NCBI RefSeq assembly: GCF_000377565.1
Contig: NZ_KB898380.1
Coordinates: 1 to 48,647, forward strand
Source of the DNA: Rhizobium sp. 2MFCol3.1
GTDB taxonomy: Bacteria; Pseudomonadota; Alphaproteobacteria; Rhizobiales; Rhizobiaceae
Direction of reading: 5' to 3'
DNA length: 48,647 nt
In this document: positions 8,387-15,536 of the stretch, in pieces
Layout: each line of letters begins with the position of its first letter
Numbering within the stretch: the first letter of the stretch is position 1
Notes under the pieces: model-generated
Databases searched by the model: none
Told to the model about the DNA's origin: nothing
The model's input: only the letters and a program-made list of their open reading frames with translations
Position numbers and translations under genes: made by a program

Positions 8387-9184
8387 TCAGTCATCTGAGT
8401 TGCCCTCCATCGGGTTGTCTATTTCGATCATGACAGGCGCGTGGTCGCTCGTGTGTTCCCATGATCGCGGTCCTCGTCGCACGGACGCCGTTTTTAGCCC
8501 GCGCGCCATGGCTGGGCTGAGCAATAGGTGGTCGATTCGAAGTCCGGCGTCCCGAGCAAACGAATTCCTCCAATACTTCCAAAATGTGTAGATCCGTTCG
8601 TCGGGATGTAGATGTCTAACCGCGTCCGTCCAGCCCTGCGTGATAAGATCGGCATAGGCCTTTCGAACTTCCGGCCGGAACAGTGCGTCGTCCATCCATC
8701 GTTCCGGCTTGTACACGTCGAGTACCGTGGGAATGACATTGAAGTCCCCGACAAGAACGGTTGGTACGTCCAGCTCCAGCAATTCTGAGGCATAGTTTTT
8801 CAGACGATTGAACCATCGAATCTTGTAGTTGAATTTTGGGCCAGGTGCCGGATTGCCGTTCGGGACATATAGACAGCCAATAAGCACCCCGCTGACAGCC
8901 GCTTCGACATAGCGGCTTTGGCTGTCTTTGGGATCGCCAGGTAGTCCCCGTCGGGTCACATGGGGTTGTTGGCCTCTCGCAAGGATAGCGACCCCGTTCC
9001 AACTTTTTTGGCCCTGCCACACCGCGCCGTATCCGGCCTTTTCCAATTCCCGGCTGGGGAACGCGCTGTCTGCACACTTTAGCTCTTGAACGCAAACAGC
9101 ATCGGGTTTGTCCTCTTTGAGCCATCGAAGCAGTATGTTCAGCCGCGCGTTAATTCCGTTCACGTTGTAGGTTGCGATTCTCAT
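8387..9184 (-). CDS. xthA: Exodeoxyribonuclease III / AP endonuclease
   Basis: Base-excision repair enzyme with AP-endonuclease and 3' phosphodiesterase activity. The 265-aa protein belongs to the exonuclease-endonuclease-phosphatase fold: N-terminal MRIATYNVNGIN (metal-binding Asn), metal ligand Glu34 (VCVQELKC), GDFNVIP, the RIDHLLLS segment and the C-terminal SDHAPVMIEI catalytic Asp-His pair. Length matches ExoIII. It may be an accessory paralogue of a chromosomal copy. Its start codon overlaps the stop of a poorly supported upstream frame (TGATG at 9182-9186), and a weak GGAAC site lies about 470 bp upstream. A role in oxidative DNA damage fits the katE neighbourhood. Confidence 0.93.
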   Translation of the reverse strand: MRIATYNVNGINARLNILLRWLKEDKPDAVCVQELKCADSAFPSRELEKAGYGAVWQGQKSWNGVAILARGQQPHVTRRGLPGDPKDSQSRYVEAAVSGVLIGCLYVPNGNPAPGPKFNYKIRWFNRLKNYASELLELDVPTVLVGDFNVIPTVLDVYKPERWMDDALFRPEVRKAYADLITQGWTDAVRHLHPDERIYTFWKYWRNSFARDAGLRIDHLLLSPAMARGLKTASVRRGPRSWEHTSDHAPVMIEIDNPMEGNSDD

Positions 9185-9781
9185 CAGCCAAAACCCTTTG
9201 TCGCTTGTGGCGGTAGATAAGCACAGACTTTGCGAACGACGTCTGCAAAGGCCGTCTTGTGGCTTTGCATGCGTAAAGCGAGCCTGAAACGGATTAACTG
9301 CTTCCTAAAGATGGTCTTCGTAACTGCATCGGCCGGCTGCACAGCAAGGCTCGGTGAGAAGCAGCTAGCCTTTTGCTCGCAAGAGTACTGCCGTTCATTG
9401 GAAGAGGTTGGCGGGTGGGTCAAGATCGATGGTTCATTTTGCCATGGAGCTGACATGGTTCTTTTTCGAGGCTTTGCAATCCCCCTGGATAAAACATCAG
9501 CGTTGCGTGTTTTTTGCCGTCGCAGGTCGGCTTTCCATTGCTTTCCCGGCATGTCCTGTGCCGAGGGTTGCCATCAAGGCGCATTTGGTCAGGCCTATGC
9601 TGTCGGTTCATCTATCGCTCTAGCTGAAGCTCGTAATTACTTCAAAAGCGCCAACGAGAAAGCTGGTCTTGGTTCCGCTCTCCTGAAATGCTCACCCGCT
9701 GCCGGTGCCTCCGACGCTCACGGCAAAGGTGATGTTGTTGGGTGAAAATGACTGCTTAAGATGCGAGTTTCCACGCCGGGA
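9185..9781. other. Mostly non-coding stretch upstream of xthA
   Basis: A minus frame from 9552 ends at 9184 in a TGATG overlap with xthA, which could mean a translationally coupled leader peptide, but its sequence is unrecognised and it has no good ribosome site. A plus frame (9230-9745) crosses the same bases and is equally unsupported. A GGAAC-N15-CGTT pair on the minus strand (9676-9653) is one base shorter than the usual stress promoter and could drive xthA through a long leader. Confidence 0.35.
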
Positions 9782-9805
9782 GGAACCAGGTTTTGGCGGA
9801 TCGTT
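9782..9805 (+). promoter_or_regulatory. Possible EcfG-type promoter of the lone receiver gene
   Basis: GGAAC at 9782-9786, 15 bases, CGTT at 9802-9805, about 100 bp before the start codon at 9902. Both boxes are perfect, but the spacer is one base shorter than the consensus. Confidence 0.42.
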
Positions 9806-9901
9806 CGCATTTTATTAAATATGTCTGCGAATACTCTCGTCCGAGGGCGATCGAAATCTGGGTGGGCGAGTTCATCTCGTATCCACGGAAGGGAGACGGC
9901 C

Positions 9902-10279
9902 ATGTACGAGCGTACCGTACTTATCGTAGAAGACGAGCTTTTAATCCGGATGGTGCTCGCCGACGCATTGTTTGACCAGGGTTATGATGTGCTGGAAGCG
10001 GGGAACGTGATTGAGGCTGTCGCGATCATCGGGCAAAAGCGGGTCGATGCCGTGATCACCGACGTTGACATGCCGGGGGGCTTTAGTGGCCTGGATCTTC
10101 TGCGAATGATGTCGACAAATCACGCGAACGTTCCAGTTATTGTTGCCTCTGGTGGTCATCAACTGCGTCAGGATGATATGCCGGTAGGCGCGGTATTCGT
10201 GCCAAAGCCTTACAGTGTGACAGGTATTGTGTCGATGGTCGGCGAAATGATCTGCGCCGACAAGCGCCGTCGTGCGTGA
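9902..10279 (+). CDS. Single-domain response regulator (CheY-like)
   Basis: A 125-aa receiver with no output domain. Acidic pocket Glu10-Asp11 (LIVEDE), phosphoacceptor Asp54 (VITDVDMPGGFSG), Ser in IVASGG and the switch Lys in FVPKPYS are all present, so it should be phosphorylatable. The start at 9902 is supported by GGAAGGGAGAC upstream; the frame is open further 5' but without a ribosome site. Lone receivers of this type modulate the general stress pathway or hybrid kinases in alphaproteobacteria; the partner is not evident. It shares TDVDMPG with the DUF2934-receiver protein at 5602-6150. Confidence 0.9.
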   Translation: MYERTVLIVEDELLIRMVLADALFDQGYDVLEAGNVIEAVAIIGQKRVDAVITDVDMPGGFSGLDLLRMMSTNHANVPVIVASGGHQLRQDDMPVGAVFVPKPYSVTGIVSMVGEMICADKRRRA

Positions 10280-10708
10280 ACAGAAAAAAGAATCAAGGGT
10301 CGAGTTGCGCCGAGTTTGTCGTCTCGAAACTAATCAATGCGAACGGGGTCTTTATCAGATTGTAAAAAGCTAAATACCGTGGCGTTTGCCTTTTTCGATC
10401 GTATCTCTGCGCGGTGTAAACTGCACGGAGCCTGCGCGCCCGCTGCATGACGCAGAGCCCTCTGTGTGGAGCCAGGCCCCCCATCAGCGGTAGCAGTCTT
10501 GTCACACTGGTCAATGGAAAATGTCGTGAGTTACCCGCTCGCTCGGCGCTGTCCAATGTTGTCACTCCGATGAAATGCGGCCGCGACTTTAATCACCTAT
10601 ATCCTGCCGCAGGACGTTCGTCTTGCGGGATGATGTCTTCTTGGTCCCGCACGATGCGCTTCGAGCGGCCCCTCAAGGACCGCTCGACAAGGTATTGCAC
10701 ACGGTGGA
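10280..10708. other. Intergenic stretch with nothing recognised
   Basis: Frames on both strands lack start signals and protein character. I see no gene, RNA or clear terminator. Confidence 0.5.
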
Positions 10709-11311
10709 TCAACCGCGACGGTAACGCGAACGTTCTGCCTCAATCTGGTCCGCGGAATAAGGCTCAGCATTCTCGTCGAAGCTGTTCCAGCCCTGTTCCT
10801 CATAGTTGGCGCGTCGCGATGCATAATCGACCGGATGAGACTGAGAGAGAATGGACTGAGCGGATGCAATCTTGCTCTCCTCGACCCTCGCGGTAACCAC
10901 CGAACCGCCGCGGCGAATACCCTCGGCGTAGAAGTTAGCTTCGTCCTCGGGAACCCCTTCGCTTACCATAGCGCCGACAATCCCGCCAACCGCGCCTCCC
11001 GCGACCGCACCGGCGACAGCGCCAGCGGCTGTGGCTGCCAACCATCCGGCCGCGACGACCGGGCCGACGCCTGGAATCGCTAACATCCCGAGGCCAGTCA
11101 AAAGACCTCCTGCGCCGCCAGCGACGGCCCCGACGCCGGCCCCGGTTCCGGCCCCTTCTGCCGCGCGGGACCCCTGTCCTTCGACATCGATGCCACTTGC
11201 GTTGCTCGTGACAATACTGATGTCGTCAGACGGGACACCAGCGTTTTCAAGCGCTTTCACAGCGGAACGGGCATCGTCGTAGCTATCATATAGTTGAGTG
11301 ACTGTTCGCAT
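10709..11311 (-). CDS. General stress protein 17M-like, glycine-zipper membrane protein
   Basis: The first 45 residues (TQLYDSYDDARSAVKALENA, SDDISIVTSN) match the YflT/general-stress-protein 17M type alpha-beta domain. Residues about 55-120 are a Gly/Ala-rich hydrophobic stretch with repeated GAxxGAxAG motifs, a glycine zipper likely to enter membranes. The C-terminal part (EDEANFYAEGIRRGGSVVTA) is a second alpha-beta segment, then a charged tail. At 200 aa it is typical of rhizobial stress proteins. GGAG precedes the ATG at 11311. It follows the PepSY-like gene by 22 bp and probably shares its stress promoter. Confidence 0.85.
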   Translation of the reverse strand: MRTVTQLYDSYDDARSAVKALENAGVPSDDISIVTSNASGIDVEGQGSRAAEGAGTGAGVGAVAGGAGGLLTGLGMLAIPGVGPVVAAGWLAATAAGAVAGAVAGGAVGGIVGAMVSEGVPEDEANFYAEGIRRGGSVVTARVEESKIASAQSILSQSHPVDYASRRANYEEQGWNSFDENAEPYSADQIEAERSRYRRG

Positions 11312-11333
11312 CTCATTTCTCCTCGTTTCGTCG

Positions 11334-11645
11334 TTACTTGGCCAGCGTCACGTTGCCCTGGAAGTCCAGGGAGACCTTGGCGTCTGCTCCATCCTTCTTT
11401 GCGTTCGCACGCCAAACGCCTTGGTCGTCGAGCTTCAAGCCTGTGACGTCGCTGTAGCCAGCGCCCTCGATGCGTGATTTAGCCTGATCTTCGGTGAAAC
11501 TGTTCTTGCCGGCGACCGGCGCGGCCGGGTTGTGTTGCGTGTTTACGGCCGGGGTAGTCTGCGAGGTTGAAGGCGCCTCGCTCTGCGCAAACGCACATGT
11601 TGCCGAAAGCATAATTGCGGCTGAAAGCGTTGTGATCTTTTTCAT
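11334..11645 (-). CDS. PepSY-like periplasmic small protein
   Basis: A 103-aa protein with a signal peptide (MKKITTLSAAIMLSATCAFA-Q), a Ser/Thr/Pro-rich linker, and a C-terminal alpha-beta unit (FTEDQAKSRIEGAGYSDV, LDDQGVWRANAKKDGADAKV, LDFQGNV) like a PepSY or BLIP-like repeat. Its role is unknown; the family often binds or inhibits partners in the periplasm. The ATG has AGGAG upstream. It is the first gene of a two-gene operon with the glycine-zipper stress protein, driven by the site at 11673-11697. Confidence 0.82.
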   Translation of the reverse strand: MKKITTLSAAIMLSATCAFAQSEAPSTSQTTPAVNTQHNPAAPVAGKNSFTEDQAKSRIEGAGYSDVTGLKLDDQGVWRANAKKDGADAKVSLDFQGNVTLAK

Positions 11646-11672
11646 TGGTGTCTCCTCGATTTGCGATGACCA

Positions 11673-11697
11673 AACCTAGAAATAGACTGTTTGTTCC
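11673..11697 (-). promoter_or_regulatory. EcfG-type promoter of the PepSY/stress-protein operon
   Basis: Minus strand GGAAC (11697-11693), 16 bases, GGTT (11676-11673), about 28 bp before the start at 11645. Nearly the same box context as at 6995-7019. Confidence 0.65.
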
Positions 11698-12016
11698 ATG
11701 TTTTACCGGAATTGGCTGATTGGATTGATGGATAGCAAGCGCCCATTTCCTCCTCTTTTTCTGCATCTCCTAGCAAGAGCTTCGCTCGGATTGAGCGCTC
11801 CTGTCCGTCCGGCTGTAACCGTGGAATTTGGGACCAGACGTAGTTGGAGAGAACGGGATACTATCAAGGCGAGTTTATAAGGAAACTGGACGCTGAGTTC
11901 CATGCATGGGCGGCCATATCTACAGTGAGCGGACGTCACGCACGTGCCACCGCCTCGTGCTGAGCGCACTACGTCGACGGACATAAAGTCCTTCCTAATT
12001 CGCGTGTATGCTCGGA

Positions 12017-12454
12017 TCACATGTTTCTGGAAACGGCGACTTCGCCATTTTCCTCGCCATCCCAGTAGTGTAGCGATGAGCTTACGATCCGGATTAGTAC
12101 GAGATCTGACGTCAAGACGCCTTGAGGAAACCAGCGCTCAAGCCCCGAAATCCAATGCTCCTCGAAGGCGGCCCTGTCTTGAATGATCGTCGCTTTTCCT
12201 TGAACCGTAATGAACATTCCTGGAGTTCCAAAAAGGCTTGGCGCCTCCGTGAACGTCAGCAACACATCATCCACGTTGCTAATTTCGGCAACTTTTCGTG
12301 TACCAGCGTGGGAAAAGAACCAGAAGTCTCCATCATAATCGACGTCACGGTTGTTGCTCATGGGCCGGCTGGAGATCTTTCCCGCGCCGTCATTTGATGA
12401 CAGCATGCAGAAATCGATTTTCTTTGTTTTGGATGCAAGTTCCTCGAAAGTCAT
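12017..12454 (-). CDS. Pyridoxamine 5'-phosphate oxidase-like general stress protein
   Basis: A 145-aa split-barrel protein of the FMN-binding PNPOx-like family (general stress protein 26 type). Recognisable parts are the strand IDFCMLSSND, the SSRPMSNN segment, FWFFSHAGTRKVAEI, and FITVQGKATIIQDR followed by the C-terminal LHYWDG. These proteins bind flavin and are linked to stress rather than vitamin B6 synthesis. The ATG at 12454 has GGGAG upstream. A GGAAC lies near the start but lacks a -10 partner, so its promoter is not assigned. Confidence 0.85.
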   Translation of the reverse strand: MTFEELASKTKKIDFCMLSSNDGAGKISSRPMSNNRDVDYDGDFWFFSHAGTRKVAEISNVDDVLLTFTEAPSLFGTPGMFITVQGKATIIQDRAAFEEHWISGLERWFPQGVLTSDLVLIRIVSSSLHYWDGEENGEVAVSRNM

Positions 12455-12884
12455 CGTCGATCTCCCTGATTTTTGGGTTCCAGGAGATATCGCTTGAGTT
12501 ACTCAATTGTTGCGATATCGGCACCGTTGCGTGATAAGCGCGCGGTATTTTGCCTGTAGAGTAGCCTTAAGGGACTGCGCGGGCTTAATGCCGCGTTGCC
12601 ACGGCCAGGGGTAGAGGTCGCCATTGGGTACCCGAACGCAATGAATGGACTGCGGATGACAGATTTCTGTCTGCGGCCTTCTGGAGTGAGGGCAAACCAC
12701 CGCTAAGTTGCCTGAACTCGCAGTCGGGGGCATCCTTCAATCTGCTTTAGGCACATCCCCGAGTTGAGCCTCGTCGCGACCATCGACAGACCAAGGGTCG
12801 ATAGGGTGCCAACACTAAAGAGGCTGGCAAGCTGACGCCCATGGTTTCTCGGAGGCTGTCTTGTCCCTGCTGCCTTGATTTACT
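12455..12884. other. Intergenic stretch with nothing recognised
   Basis: No frame here has both a start signal and natural protein composition. No RNA structure is evident. Confidence 0.45.
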
Positions 12885-13136
12885 TCAACGTCGAAACATT
12901 CGTGCGATCGCGATAAGTATACAAGCGCCAATGAAGCCTGCAATGAGGTAACCCAGTCAACCTCCAAGCACCACACCGAAGACGGAAAGGATGGTATTCG
13001 CGACAATTGCGCCGACGATACCTATAACGATGTTCATGATCACGCCCATGTCGGATCTCATGAACTTCTCGGCGAGCCAACCAGCGATCCCACCGATGAT
13101 TATTGCCGCTATCCAGCCAATGCCTGCCTGTTCCAT
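12885..13136 (-). pseudogene. GlsB/YeaQ/YmgE-type stress membrane protein with in-frame TGA
   Basis: From the ATG at 13136 the first 59 codons give a small membrane protein: GIGWIAAIIIGGIAGWLAEK, then MNIVIGIVGAIVANTIL and VFGVVLGG. A TGA at 12959-12957 stops it. The same frame continues without break as LGYLIAGFIGACILIAIARM and ends at 12885. The family normally has Trp at exactly this position (GGWLGYLI), so TGG has become TGA. Without readthrough the third transmembrane helix is lost. The ribosome site is weak. Either a recent nonsense mutation or, less likely, a read-through stop followed by CTG. Confidence 0.85.
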
Positions 13137-13579
13137 TTGTTTTTTCCGTTGAGGTTGTCGGCTGTGGCGCTTGAGTTAATGTCCTTCCTCCCAACTGACC
13201 GGCAAATGTGAAACGAGTGAGGGGAACTAATTTAATTGCCCCTTGTTCAGTACTCGGCATCCTGTGCTACCCGGATGTTCGCTCGATCTTATGATCGGGA
13301 AAGGCCCTCGCGAAAATTCGCGGGGGCTTGATCGTACGAGGAGCTGATCGCGGTTAGCACCGGCTGGATGCGAAGACACAAAATGAGCTTGAAGCGGAAC
13401 CCCGTGGGAACCGCGTTCGACAAGGCTATCACAGCGGATTGGTGTCTGTTGATCTTTAAGTCTAATCCAACGCAAGCAGCCGTCCTTGGCCTCATACTCT
13501 CAGCGTCGGCGCCTCTTTGCATGCGGCGAGAAGCGATTGACGTTCGCTACGATCGGCCATCGAAAGGCGAGCGATTGTC
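13137..13579. other. Intergenic stretch, no supported gene
   Basis: Contains a plus-strand GGAAC-N16-TGTT pair (13223-13247) with no convincing gene behind it. Overlapping frames on both strands lack start signals. Confidence 0.4.
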
Positions 13580-13885
13580 TTACTCGGTCGCATACAAAGG
13601 TGTGGGAGGCCCCTCTGGAGCAGGCGCAGGCGCATCGTCGGGCTTACCGTCTTCGTTTTCCAACCCGGGTTGCTGCAGAATAGTCTCTGTGATTTGCTGT
13701 TCTATCTTCTCTCGATCCTTTTGGCTCATTGCTACCAGCTTGTCTTCATTCAGCTCGCGATCTTTCAAGACGAAATAGCAATTACGTTCAGCTGGGGTCA
13801 TGTTGGACACCTTCAATAACTCGTCAGCCGCATCGGCTCTCTCGTATTTGCTGAGAGCAGTGCGATTGGGCTTTTCGTCCAGCAC
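13580..13885 (-). pseudogene. Unrecognised protein, probably truncated at the 5' end
   Basis: The frame reads as natural protein: LSKYERADAADELLKVSNM, TPAERNCYFVLKDRELNED, REKIEQQITETILQQPG, then a Pro-rich tail. The first possible start (GTG at 13885) has no ribosome site, and natural-looking sequence continues upstream of it (AVCDIRRRSNG) to a stop with no start codon. I therefore think the 5' end is missing. No family is recognised. It borders other gene debris. Confidence 0.4.
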
Positions 13886-14046
13886 AACGCCGTTGCTGCG
13901 GCGACGAATATCGCAAACCGCCCTTCCTGACGGCTTCCGGCGACCTCAGCCATCACCTTGATGCCATCCCCTCGATCTATCTGGCGAAGACGGTGCCCGG
14001 TCGGCCCGGTCGGATGCGCGTATCCTCGGGCAGCGTTTGAGAGCCG

Positions 14047-14256
14047 ACAGCCGGATGCAGTCGCGCGGTTCGCATCGGCAATCGCATCCTTGTCTCGGGC
14101 ACGACCGCCACCCATCGCAGCGATCCCTGCATTGCGCCCGGTGATCCAGGCGCTCAGGTCACCTACATCCTCGACAAAAATTGCGGCCTCGCTTGCACGC
14201 CCGGCGGCAAGATGGAAGATGTGATCCGCACGGGCATCTATTTAAGGGGTGCCTGA
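14047..14256 (+). pseudogene. RidA/YjgF family remnant
   Basis: The frame gives RAVRIGNRILVSGTTATH, then APGDPGAQVTYILDKN and KMEDVIRTGIYLRGA followed by TGA at 14254. This is the central part of a RidA-type enamine/imine deaminase: the (I/V)SGTTA strand, the GDPxAQ helix and the EDVxRTxIY segment that carries the active-site Arg. The N-terminal third and the C-terminal end are missing, so it is a fragment. RidA-like proteins often accompany pyrimidine or amino-acid catabolism, which may relate to the following operon, but the fragment itself is not functional. Confidence 0.7.
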
Positions 14257-14274
14257 AAATGGGAGCCGGTATCG

Positions 14275-14415
14275 CGCGCGCATGGCCGTTTCTCCGGCGA
14301 AATCCTGCTTGCCAATACGCCCATTCAAGCAGGCAATCTGGCTGGCGACTATGAGGTCGAGAGCGAGGCGCAGGCCGTGGTCAACTTAACCGTCAGCCCT
14401 GGTTGCCGTCGGTGA
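14275..14415 (+). pseudogene. Unrecognised coding remnant
   Basis: One plus frame reads RFSGEILLANTPIQAGNLAG, DYEVESEAQAVVNLTVSPG and then TGA. It looks like protein-coding sequence without a start codon. No family is recognised. It lies between the RidA fragment and the promoter of the bmp operon, so the area is a rearrangement scar. Confidence 0.35.
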
Positions 14416-14476
14416 ATATGCATCCGCGCTCGTACCAAAATATTGTGGCTGCCCAATCAGCGAGCACATCCGTCGC

Positions 14477-14505
14477 TTGACACTGTTTTGGGCACTGCCT
14501 ACAAA
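14477..14505 (+). promoter_or_regulatory. Sigma-70-type promoter of the bmp operon
   Basis: TTGACA (14477-14482), a 17-bp spacer and TACAAA (14500-14505), ending 35 bp before the start codon at 14541. An AT-rich motif TTGACCAAATGATAAAA follows just downstream (14508-14524) and could be an operator, which is only a guess. Confidence 0.6.
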
Positions 14506-14540
14506 ACTTGACCAAATGATAAAACAGGGGGTTCTCGTCC

Positions 14541-15527
14541 ATGATCAATGATTTCAAGCTCTCGCGCCGTGCTCTGATCGCATCCGCAGCAGCAGTCGGT
14601 GCCAGCGCGTTCATTCCGGCGGCTCGCGCGGCAGCGCCGCTGAAGGTGGCCGGCATTCATGGCTCCCCGGTCGAAAATGCTTGGAACTCGGTTCTGCATG
14701 CAGCCCTGCAGGAAGCCGCTAGAGAAGGCGTTATCGAATATGTCTTCTCTGAAGGCGTTTCGGGCACCGATTACGGCCGCGCGATGCGCGAATATGCCGA
14801 ACAGGGCAACAAGCTGATCATCGGTGAAGCCTATGCTGTCGAAAGCGAAGCCCGTGATGTGGCGGGCGAATATCCGGAAACCGCCTTCGTTCTCGGCTCC
14901 AGCGGCAAGCAGGCCGGCGATAACTTTGGCGTCTTCGGCACCTGGAACCATGACGGCGCCTATCTCGCCGGCATGCTTGCCGGCAAGATGACCAAGAGCA
15001 ACACGGTCGGTGCCGTCGGCGCCATGCCGATCCCGGAAGTCAACATGCTGATCAACGCCTTCGGCGAAGGCGTGAAGGCCGTCAATCCGGATGCCAAGGT
15101 GCTCGTCTCCTTCATCGGCACTTTCTTCGATCCGCCGAAGGCACGCGAGGCAGGTCTTGCCCAGATCGATGCCGGTGCGGACATCCTGTTCGGCGAGCGT
15201 ATCGGCACGGCGGATGCGGCCAAGGAGCGCGGCATCAAGGCTGTCGGTTCGCTGATCGACTACACGCCACGTTATCCGCAAACCGTATTTGCCAACGCGC
15301 TTTGGGGTTTCCGCCCGATCCTCAACGCGGCGATCGCCGATGTTGCGGCCGGCAAGCCGGTCGGCAAGGATTACACTCCTTTCGGCCTCCTGAAGGAAGG
15401 TGGCAGCGACATCGCCTATACGAAGGGTGTTGCCCCGGCGGATGCAGAAGCTGCGATGGAAGCCAAGCGCGCCGAGATCAAGGCTGGTACGTTCGAAGTG
15501 CCGCGCAACATGAACGAGCCGAAGTAA
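14541..15527 (+). CDS. BMP family ABC transporter substrate-binding protein
   Basis: Periplasmic binding protein of the basic membrane protein (PnrA/Med) family, which bind nucleosides or related compounds. The 328-aa protein starts with a Tat-like signal (SRRALIASAAAVGASAF, cleavage near ARA-AAP). The family features KVAGIHGSPVENAWN, DNFGVFGTWNHDGAYLAGM and the C-terminal GFRPILNAAIADVAAG are present. GGGGG lies about 12 nt before the ATG. It is the first gene of a six-gene operon with an amidase, one double ATPase, two permeases and a cytosine-deaminase-like enzyme. The substrate is inferred to be a nucleobase-like or cyclic amide compound. Confidence 0.92.
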   Translation: MINDFKLSRRALIASAAAVGASAFIPAARAAAPLKVAGIHGSPVENAWNSVLHAALQEAAREGVIEYVFSEGVSGTDYGRAMREYAEQGNKLIIGEAYAVESEARDVAGEYPETAFVLGSSGKQAGDNFGVFGTWNHDGAYLAGMLAGKMTKSNTVGAVGAMPIPEVNMLINAFGEGVKAVNPDAKVLVSFIGTFFDPPKAREAGLAQIDAGADILFGERIGTADAAKERGIKAVGSLIDYTPRYPQTVFANALWGFRPILNAAIADVAAGKPVGKDYTPFGLLKEGGSDIAYTKGVAPADAEAAMEAKRAEIKAGTFEVPRNMNEPK

Positions 15528-15536
15528 GCCGGATCG

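Noticed and set aside
10447..10896. Plus-strand 149-codon frame
   Set aside because: Its second half is antisense to the glycine-zipper stress gene and its sequence is low-complexity without a ribosome site.
13223..13247. Plus-strand GGAAC-N16-TGTT pair resembling a stress promoter
   Set aside because: No supported gene lies downstream on the plus strand and it points away from the glsB-like gene; kept only as a note.
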